Assembly (NCBI GenBank): GCA_030605085.1
Contig: JAUWBH010000086.1
Location: 1-23,883, forward strand
Direction: 5' to 3'
From: Promethearchaeota archaeon
GTDB lineage: Archaea > Asgardarchaeota > Lokiarchaeia > Sigynarchaeales > SOKP01
Length of the DNA: 23,883 nucleotides
This document shows, piece after piece, positions 16,267 to 22,484 of this stretch. The translations under genes and the position numbers were made by a program. Below the pieces are notes generated by a model. The model had not been told where the DNA came from and ran no database searches. It saw only the letters and a program-made list of their open reading frames with translations. Position 1 is the first letter of the stretch. Every line of letters begins with the position of its first letter.

Positions 16267-16358
16267 AAAATATAAATACTATAATAATCTATAAATTTTA
16301 ATTTTGAAAATTGTAGAAATTAAAAAACACTGAATTTTGCGGATTTCCAAAAAAAATA

Positions 16359-16372
16359 CTTAAATATAAAAA
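16359..16372 (+). promoter_or_regulatory. TATA-like box before the four-helix membrane protein gene
   Basis: CTTAAATATAAAAA is a good archaeal TATA element. It lies about 80 bases before ATG 16451, giving a leader of about 50 bases. An AAGGTTG sequence just before the ATG could aid ribosome binding. Confidence 0.4.
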
Positions 16373-16450
16373 CAACCAAAATAGAATTATCAAAGCAATT
16401 TTTTATAAAAATGTAAAACAAATCAAAAAACGAGCATTAAGGTTGTCATA

Positions 16451-16780
16451 ATGGGAACTGAAAAAATAATGAAAATATTATCAATTATCGGTGTTGCTTT
16501 ATTAATAATTGCCGGGATATCCGAGTTATATTGGCCTATTTTTAGAGAAGGTATGTGTTCAGAATGCATACTTCCCGGTGTTATTTATATTGGAATTGCG
16601 GTAATAGTTGCATTAATGGTTCTAAGTCCTGGTAAACCAATTCCACTCAATCCATTTTTACTATTGCTATTAGGAATAATTGCAGCATTATGCTTCTTAG
16701 TTAAATTTAATCCACTAGGATTAATTGGTGGAATTTTAATAGTTCTTGCAGCTATCTTAGGACTTATTAAGAAGGAATAA
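16451..16780 (+). CDS. Small four-helix membrane protein
   Basis: The 109-residue protein is very hydrophobic, with membrane segments at about 7-24, 41-60, 69-87 and 89-106, and a short charged end (LIKKE). Between helices 1 and 2 lies FREGMCSECILPG, whose CxxC pair could form a disulfide or bind a metal on one face of the membrane. I do not recognise a family. It sits alone in the 940-base unique stretch between the two mtnA repeats, with its own TATA-like box and a T-rich terminator, so it is a self-contained unit. Confidence 0.65.
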   Translation: MGTEKIMKILSIIGVALLIIAGISELYWPIFREGMCSECILPGVIYIGIAVIVALMVLSPGKPIPLNPFLLLLLGIIAALCFLVKFNPLGLIGGILIVLAAILGLIKKE

Positions 16781-16794
16781 TTTAAATAAATCCC

Positions 16795-16805
16795 TTTTTT
16801 TTTTT
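16795..16805 (+). terminator. T-run terminator after the membrane protein gene
   Basis: Eleven consecutive T's begin 15 bases after the stop codon, and a pyrimidine-rich stretch continues to about 16862. This fits archaeal T-run termination. Confidence 0.55.
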
Positions 16806-16973
16806 CTTAATTCTTAATTTTAATTTCTCTTCTTTTTCTGAGGCTTTTCTCTTCTTTTCTCGCAATTTAAAAATCATAAGTCTATTATTTCGATGTCTAA
16901 TTATTTCTAAAGCGAAAAGTTATTACTCATATTTTCTTATTTTTGTTGTAATAGAACAAATAATGGTGATAAT

Positions 16974-17234
16974 ATGGTGAAAATTTATAGACAGGGTGAT
17001 GTGTTATTCAAGAAAATTGAATCCTTGCCTAAAAAGAAGCGCAAATTAGACACAGATGTTATCGTTAAAGGAGAGGCAACTGGATGTGCCCATCGCATCG
17101 TTAATGGAGATATATTTGTATCGTGGATTGAAAGAGTAGGGTCGGTGAATTTTTTGAAGGCAAGATTAAATGTAATTTCATCTAATGATATTAAAAAAAT
17201 AGAATTTATATTATATTTATTTATATTTCTTTAA
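16974..17234 (+). pseudogene. Truncated phage-like protein (RQGDV...GEATGHAH type), fused out to repeat DNA
   Basis: The first 55 or so residues (VKIYRQGDVLFKKIE and VIVKGEATGCAHRIVNGDIF) match the pattern of a short phage/prophage-associated family of unknown function with RQGDV near the start and GE-x-TGHAH-R/A in the middle. The usual C-terminal half is missing. After about residue 57 the frame runs into FLKARLNVISSNDIKKIEF, which belongs to the flank of the mtnA repeat. It then overlaps the stop codon end of the convergent mtnA gene by 18 bases. A GGTGAT sequence lies 3 bases before the ATG. It is best read as a broken gene at a recombination junction. Confidence 0.6.
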
Positions 17235-17625
17235 AAGCTCATCTGGAGAGAAAACTCCGTCTTCTGTAATAATTCCTGTTACTAATCTAAATGGAGTAAT
17301 GTCAAATGCGTAATTCAAACACTCGACGCCATCAGGTACTATTTGCACCTTACCAAGAACACGACTTACTTCAGAGCTATCCCTTTGTTCAATAGTAACA
17401 TCGTCAACAGTCTCTTGAAGAGATAATGTTGAAGTGGGGGCCGCTACATAAAATGGAATATTGTTATCTTTTGCCGCCAAAGCGACCAAATATGTACCAA
17501 TTTTATTGAAGACTGCATCGGAGGTCACTCTATCAGTGCCAACAATGACTTTATTTATCTTTCCCAATCTCATTAATAACCCCGAAGATGTATCGGAAAT
17601 TACCTTGACTGGAATCTTATCGTAA
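17175..17625 (+). repeat. 451-base direct repeat, copy B (within the complete mtnA-like gene)
   Basis: This is the partner of 15784-16234. It includes the 3' flank and last 134 codons of the intact gene; the gene continues to 18239 beyond the repeat, so this is the parental side. Confidence 0.9.
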
Positions 17626-18239
17626 TGAAGTTCGTAAGCTGTAAGCCTTGCACCTTGCAATCTTGGTCTGGTTTCATCGGCGATAACGCTTATTTTTTTC
17701 CCCCCTTCGATCGCAGCTCTAACAGGTGCTAGTGCCGTCCCGTATTGAACAGTTGCTAGTGAACCCGCGTTACAATGCGTTAAAACAACATCTCCATCAT
17801 TTAATAAAGTTGCGCCATTCTTTCCGATTCCTTTATTTACATTAATATCTTCTTGAGCCATAATTTTTGCTTCTTCAATTATGAGTTCAGAAATCGCAGA
17901 AGGCTCGCTAGATGAAGAACTTATTATTTTCCAAATCCTATTAACGGCCCAAAATAAATTTGACGCAGTAGGTCTTGTACTTCTAATCAGATTAGCGGCT
18001 TCCTCCATTGATTTCATAAATTCACCTTTTGAGAGATTTTTATATTCAATTGTGGCCAATGCCATGCCCATCGCTGCCGCAACTCCGATTGCTGGCGCTC
18101 CACGAATGTTCATTACTTTAATTGATGTTGCTACATCTCTATAATCGTCAAACTCTAAGAATTTAAGCTCGTGGGGTAATAAAGTTTGATCAATTAACTT
18201 AACTTTATTATCTTTTGTCCATTCTATTGAAGGAATCAT
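17217..18239 (-). CDS. mtnA: S-methyl-5-thioribose-1-phosphate isomerase-like protein (aIF2B/MtnA family)
   Basis: MtnA converts methylthioribose-1-phosphate to methylthioribulose-1-phosphate in methionine salvage; related archaeal enzymes isomerise ribose-1,5-bisphosphate. MtnA-specific motifs are visible: IRGAPAIGVAAA (45-56), LTHCNAGSLATVQYGTAL (153-170, catalytic C156), ADETRPRLQGARLTAYEL (187-204), VGTDRVTSDAVFNKIGTY (233-250, with D236 as the expected acid and NK at 245-246), IPFYVAAPTST and AFDITPFRLVTGIITEDGVF. The stretch DRVTSDAVFNK differs from the usual DRVxxNGDxxNK, so substrate preference may differ. The length (340) is normal. It is cytosolic. Its last 134 codons are duplicated upstream. 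It is divergent from the large glycosidase-like gene. Confidence 0.88.
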   Translation of the reverse strand: MIPSIEWTKDNKVKLIDQTLLPHELKFLEFDDYRDVATSIKVMNIRGAPAIGVAAAMGMALATIEYKNLSKGEFMKSMEEAANLIRSTRPTASNLFWAVNRIWKIISSSSSEPSAISELIIEEAKIMAQEDINVNKGIGKNGATLLNDGDVVLTHCNAGSLATVQYGTALAPVRAAIEGGKKISVIADETRPRLQGARLTAYELHYDKIPVKVISDTSSGLLMRLGKINKVIVGTDRVTSDAVFNKIGTYLVALAAKDNNIPFYVAAPTSTLSLQETVDDVTIEQRDSSEVSRVLGKVQIVPDGVECLNYAFDITPFRLVTGIITEDGVFSPDELLKKYK

Positions 18240-18282
18240 AAAATATTAGAATATTTCAAGCTTTAAAAATTCAAATTGAAAA

Positions 18283-18294
18283 ATATATATAAAA
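18283..18294 (+). promoter_or_regulatory. TATA-like box before the large glycosidase-like gene
   Basis: AAATATATATAAAAC lies in the 108-base divergent gap, about 60 bases before ATG 18348. Transcription would start near 18314. Confidence 0.4.
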
Positions 18295-18347
18295 CTTTAA
18301 CTAAAATTATAAAATAAGATTATTAAATCAACTTAATTTTGATAAGG

Positions 18348-20855
18348 ATGTCTAAAATTAGTCATACTATATTAGAAAACAATTTTTTAAGGATAATTTT
18401 AGAAGAGAATGAAAATTTTACATCCGAAATGATAGAATTAAAGGAAGGAAATGAAAAAATTCCGTTAATAAGTAGTTTTGAAGGAATTAGTATTTTAACA
18501 TTTTACAATGGGGAGGAAACAAATTCTAGAGCAATATCTTTTCGTGATAAAACTAACGACATGCTGAGATACTCTCTGAACCAAGAAGATATGTCAATAG
18601 ATTTGGAAATTAGACTTGAAGATAACAATCTAATCCATTTTAAATATAATATTAACTGTCATCAAATTTTGAACTATTCCAAAATATTGGCAAATTACGC
18701 AATTTTATTGGGAAACGATCCGACTTACACTTGGGTCCCTCATATTCGAAATAGAGAAAATCTTGTCATACCCGACCATGTATTCCGTTCTCCTGCGATA
18801 ATTTATAGTAAGGGGAAAAATGCATTTGCATTAATTCCTGATCTAGAGATTCTTAAAAACAATAGACCTTTTCAGACATTCATGGATTTAAATCTAAAAC
18901 CCGGTAAATATAATGGTATTCCACAATTATCTTATGGATTTGGTAATTATATGTCAACGAGTCATATTTTATTTGAACATAATCCAAAAAAGAAAATGAA
19001 GATTGACGCTGGAACAAAATTATCTTTTGGATATTACATAAAAGTTTATAATAACAAGCCAATATCTTTTATTCTCGAAGACATTAACACATTTTTATGG
19101 GAACAATATGGAAAGAAACTATTATACGAAAATTTCAACCCTCAAATTCTTCCATACGATAAAAATGTTGAAGAAGGATTTAAAGTCATACTTGAACGCC
19201 ACAAATGTTGGGGAAATTTTAAAATCAACGATGTGGATTGTGGGGGTTTCTGGCGCAATACTTGGATGGGTGAAGAGAAAAAGCCATTTAAATTCGTAAC
19301 CGAAAAAAATCTTGAAAAGCACCGAAAACTCAATTTAACTGAAAGTCCTGGTTCAGATTCCGAATTCTCCAAAACAATGATGAAAGCTTCGAGCAATCCT
19401 AAGTGGATAAAACGATTTGATGAATTAACGAGACACAAACCTATCGCAGTTAGAAATGCTGAAGTGTGGAATAACGCGTGGTTTTTAAACATTAGATCCT
19501 GCTATGCGTTCAGATATTTCGGAGAGTTATGGAACGATGCAAACTTAATAGACAAAGGAAAAAGATCACTAAATACTATCTTAAATTTACCTCGAATTAG
19601 AGGCGTTCATCCCAGCGTCGTATTACCAGCAGGACCTGAAACTGATGAAATTTTAACTATTAACGGCATGAGAGCTTTCATTTTTACCGATAATTTTGAC
19701 ATGGTGGATACTTCGCTAGCAATGTTTTGGGCATTAAAGTATTATCAAGATTTTTGTGATGAAAAAGAAGAAATCGAAAAAAAAGCAGAAGAACTTTTAA
19801 ACTTATTTAAAGAAATCCAGTTAGAAAATGGAGCAATACCCGTTTATATAAATTTTAAATCAGACAAAAATACACCCATAATTTATGACGATTTGATAAA
19901 TTCTGCGAGTTCTGGAGCGCCGTTAATGTTTTTAACTGAATACTATAAAGTTTCAAAAGATAGGAAAATAATTCCTATAGCAGAAAAAATTGCGAAATAT
20001 ATCCAAGTAGAAATAATTCCTCAAGATAAGTGGTGGGACTTCGAGGCCTTTTATTCGTGCTCTCATCTTCCTTTAGATTTTTACGACGATTACACAAAAT
20101 CTCATGTTATGAATACTTTATGCATGTATTGGTGTGCTGATGGACTGAAAGAACTCTACAAGATAACAAATAATAAAGAATACCTAAAATTAGGCGAACG
20201 CGTGATGTCTATATTATCGTTATTTCAACAAATTTGGAACATGCCTTACTTAAGTTATAATACTTTTGGAGGTTTTGGCGTTCAAAATGCAGACGCAGAG
20301 TTATCAGACGCTCGTCAAGGGTTATTTGTTCGAACTTACATGGAATATTATTTAACCACAGGTAAAAAAGAATACATGGAGCGAGGTATAGCAACCATAA
20401 GGGCTTGTTGGGCAATGCAATTACTAAAAGAATACGAAGAACAGTGTCCAGGGAATCTAGAAGGTATAGAAACTGTTGATGGAATAGATAAAGGCGCTGT
20501 GGTTGAAAATTACGGTCATTCTGGATGGGATTTGCGCGTCCCTGGATATATAATGTTCGATTGGGGTGTAGGATCTTCTGCTACTGCAACAGCTTATGCC
20601 AAAAAACATTTTGGAGATTTATTCGTAGATTTTAAAGAGAAAATAGTCTGGGGAATTGATGGCGTTCTCGTTAAATCGTTTGTATTTCAAAATGGAAAAG
20701 TAGAGATTAAGATTGATGTGATTCAAGGAAAACAAAATATGTTAATAAAAGGAAGAGAAACTCCTGAAAAAGGGTGTGAGATTATCTTAAATGGAAAATC
20801 ATTAGGAAAGAATGGAATGGAAGAACTCAACGAGGGATTTCAATCACATTTTTAA
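18348..20855 (+). CDS. Large cytosolic protein resembling alpha/alpha-barrel glycosidases
   Basis: I recognise the general fold pattern rather than a family. The first 260 residues are strand-rich like the beta-sandwich that precedes many six-hairpin glycosidases. The middle (about 265-700) has helix pairs with aromatic and acidic patches, such as AEVWNNAWFLNIRSCYAFRYFGELW, YYQDFCDEKEEIEKKAEELL, WWDFEAFYSCSHLPLDFYDDYTKSHVMNTLCMYWCADGLKELYKITNN and DARQGLFVRTYMEYYLTTGKKEY. A short strand-rich tail closes the protein. No signal peptide or membrane helix is present, so any sugar substrate would be intracellular. A TTG at 18339 lies in frame upstream, but the ATG at 18348 is the more likely start. 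The protein is 835 residues from that ATG. A catalytic pair of acids cannot be assigned by eye; a lyase or phosphorylase is also possible. Confidence 0.6.
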   Translation: MSKISHTILENNFLRIILEENENFTSEMIELKEGNEKIPLISSFEGISILTFYNGEETNSRAISFRDKTNDMLRYSLNQEDMSIDLEIRLEDNNLIHFKYNINCHQILNYSKILANYAILLGNDPTYTWVPHIRNRENLVIPDHVFRSPAIIYSKGKNAFALIPDLEILKNNRPFQTFMDLNLKPGKYNGIPQLSYGFGNYMSTSHILFEHNPKKKMKIDAGTKLSFGYYIKVYNNKPISFILEDINTFLWEQYGKKLLYENFNPQILPYDKNVEEGFKVILERHKCWGNFKINDVDCGGFWRNTWMGEEKKPFKFVTEKNLEKHRKLNLTESPGSDSEFSKTMMKASSNPKWIKRFDELTRHKPIAVRNAEVWNNAWFLNIRSCYAFRYFGELWNDANLIDKGKRSLNTILNLPRIRGVHPSVVLPAGPETDEILTINGMRAFIFTDNFDMVDTSLAMFWALKYYQDFCDEKEEIEKKAEELLNLFKEIQLENGAIPVYINFKSDKNTPIIYDDLINSASSGAPLMFLTEYYKVSKDRKIIPIAEKIAKYIQVEIIPQDKWWDFEAFYSCSHLPLDFYDDYTKSHVMNTLCMYWCADGLKELYKITNNKEYLKLGERVMSILSLFQQIWNMPYLSYNTFGGFGVQNADAELSDARQGLFVRTYMEYYLTTGKKEYMERGIATIRACWAMQLLKEYEEQCPGNLEGIETVDGIDKGAVVENYGHSGWDLRVPGYIMFDWGVGSSATATAYAKKHFGDLFVDFKEKIVWGIDGVLVKSFVFQNGKVEIKIDVIQGKQNMLIKGRETPEKGCEIILNGKSLGKNGMEELNEGFQSHF

Positions 20856-20880
20856 TGAAATCATTTAATTTTAATAGAGC

Positions 20881-20891
20881 ATTAAATATAA
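20881..20891 (+). promoter_or_regulatory. TATA-like box before the first DUF1848 copy
   Basis: ATTAAATATAAATT lies about 50 bases before ATG 20940. It resembles the box before the second DUF1848 gene. Confidence 0.35.
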
Positions 20892-20939
20892 ATTGAGGCT
20901 AAAAGAAAACTCAAAGAAGCTTTAAAAAATAATGCTAAC

Positions 20940-21152
20940 ATGAATATTGTTAAATCGTCGATTATTTCTTGTTCTCATAGAACAGACATTCCTGCTTTTT
21001 TGATGGATTGGGTTCTAGAAAACATCAAAATTGGTTATGTGGATGTAATGAACCCATTTAATAGAAAACAAAATTCCAGAATCTCGTTAAAACCTGAAGA
21101 TGTAAAATTATCATTAATGAAATACCTAAAGAAAATTTTAAAGAGCTATTAA
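20940..21152 (+). pseudogene. N-terminal fragment of a DUF1848-type protein
   Basis: The first 56 residues match the start of DUF1848 proteins: SCSHRTDIPAFLMDWVLENI and YVDVMNPFNRK, then SRISLKPEDV. They align with the next gene (SFSRRTDGIAFYMNRLEKTI, FIDVRNPFNNK, SRVSLKPHDV). The frame then leaves the family and stops at 21152. The normal protein is about 300 residues, so roughly 80% is missing. The DNA after the break reads a different, unrelated frame (next entry). It is a broken copy that still has a promoter-like box. Confidence 0.75.
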
Positions 21153-21157
21153 AAGTA

Positions 21158-21328
21158 ATGCCTACATATAAAATTTCTGAATATTTTGGGCTCTCTCATA
21201 GTGTTATCGTCCGATTGGCCGAAAATGTTTATGAACTTAAGATACCTATATGTAAAGAAGTATCTGAGCAGGAATTAATTTATTGGATAAAATATTTAGA
21301 TGAGATTGGAAAATATCACAATGAATAA
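21158..21328 (+). CDS. Small ORF with a helix-turn-helix-like segment (possibly the tail of a lost gene)
   Basis: This 56-residue ORF starts at an ATG (21158) and reads PTYKISEYFGLSHSVIVRLA, which resembles a helix-turn-helix (helix, G-L-S turn, recognition helix), then ends in EVSEQELIYWIKYLDEIGKY. The frame is open upstream to 21098 (IIINEIPKENFKELLKV), so it may be the C-terminal end of a larger DNA-binding protein joined to the DUF1848 fragment. No Shine-Dalgarno sequence is seen. Coding status is uncertain. Confidence 0.4.
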   Translation: MPTYKISEYFGLSHSVIVRLAENVYELKIPICKEVSEQELIYWIKYLDEIGKYHNE

Positions 21329-21390
21329 GTTAAGAACATTAATTTCTTATATATAGATTCTTGTTAAGTATTTATAATAAAAATCTTAAT

Positions 21391-21400
21391 ACTTAAATAT
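21391..21400 (+). promoter_or_regulatory. TATA-like box before the second DUF1848 gene
   Basis: ACTTAAATATTAAAG lies about 40 bases before ATG 21434, so transcription would begin near 21420 with a very short leader. This is the best placed promoter in the window. Confidence 0.5.
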
Positions 21401-21433
21401 TAAAGTAGATTAAGAGATCAAGAAAATTGATAA

Positions 21434-22330
21434 ATGAGAATGAAGGAAGTTATTAGTTTTAGTCGTCGAACTGATGGTATTGCTTTTTATATGAATCGTC
21501 TCGAAAAGACAATAAATGAGGGTTTTATTGACGTTCGGAATCCATTTAATAATAAGATCAGCCGAGTCTCCCTTAAACCACACGATGTAGCGGGATTTGT
21601 GCTATGGTCAAAAGATTTTCATCATTTTTTGAATAAATGGGAAATTTTTTTGAAATATACACCCTCTACTCTTTTTTCAAATGAAACGATACCTGTCTAT
21701 TTTCACTTCACTCGAAATTCTATTGTGAAAATTCTCGAACCTTTAACACCTTCTCTTGAAAAGAGTTTTTCCCAACTAGATGAGTTAATTGAAATCACTT
21801 CTTCAGATCATATAATGTGGCGATTTGATCCTATTGTTTTATGGAAAGAAGATGGTGTTTTAGTTAATAATCTTGATGATTTTAAAGAAATTGCCTTACA
21901 TTTTGCCGATATGGGTGTGCGAAGATGTACTATATCATTTGCTACTTACTATGCGAAAGTAGAGCGACGAATGAAAAAATATTCATTTAATTATTATAAA
22001 CCAAGCTTAAAAGAAAAGATTAAAGTTATAAATGAACTTATAAAAATCGCAAATCAGTTTAAGATTAAGACTTACGCTTGTTGTAATCTTTTTTTATTAA
22101 AAGTGCCTGGAATCTCTCAAGCTCATTGTATTGATGGTAATTATCTTAGTAAATTATGGAATATAAAGCTTTCAGTTGCTAATGATTCAGGACAATGAGA
22201 AGCTTGCGGATGTACTAAAAGTCGAGATATTGGAGGATATGATAAAGAGTGGGAATGCAATCATGGATGTCTTTATTGCTATGCCAATCCCAACCATAGG
22301 GCTTATGAAAAAGCAATTAATAAAATTTAA
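21434..22330 (+). pseudogene. DUF1848-type protein interrupted by one in-frame TGA (22196-22198)
   Basis: The open frame from ATG 21434 gives 254 residues with DUF1848 features: VISFSRRTDGIAFYMNRLE, VRNPFNNKISRVSLKPHDV, FVLWSKDF, VYFHFT, IMWRFDPIVLW and CTISFATYY. It ends at TGA right after NDSGQ. Past the TGA the same frame continues for 43 codons to TAA 22328-22330 with EACGCTKSRDIGGYDKEWEC and CNHGCLYCYAN, which is exactly the conserved cysteine-rich end of the family. As I recall the family, the residue at the TGA is Arg (a GQR pattern), so a single CGA to TGA change would explain it. The tail holds CGC and a CX3CX2C motif (22256-22279) that could carry an iron-sulfur cluster. Function of the family is not established. 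TGA is a normal stop for several neighbours, so general recoding is not the reason. It could be a nonsense mutation, read-through or a sequence error. Confidence 0.8.
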
Positions 22331-22354
22331 AATTTGATCATTACTCATTAAGTA

Positions 22355-22379
22355 CCCTTTCTTTCTTTTTCTTTTTTTA
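22355..22379 (+). terminator. Pyrimidine-rich terminator after the DUF1848 gene
   Basis: CCCTTTCTTTC followed by T5, C and T7 begins about 25 bases after the TAA. It fits archaeal T-run termination. The position after the TAA, not after the TGA, agrees with 22330 as the original gene end. Confidence 0.45.
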
Positions 22380-22484
22380 TAATTTTATTTAGACACTATA
22401 GTATAAAAAATGATTTAACTATCTTAAGAAAGCATATTTTGCAAAAAGCAAATTATTAAAAACTTTCTTGATAAAATTATTTTT

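Noticed and set aside
18880..19492. Several short ORFs on either strand inside the large glycosidase-like gene
   Set aside because: They are shadows of a long, coherent reading frame; none shows its own start signal or family motif.
22196..22198. Genome-wide recoding of TGA as a sense codon
   Set aside because: TGA ends the CYTH, GT5, second zinc-ribbon and SPFH genes at natural positions, so it is an ordinary stop in this organism.
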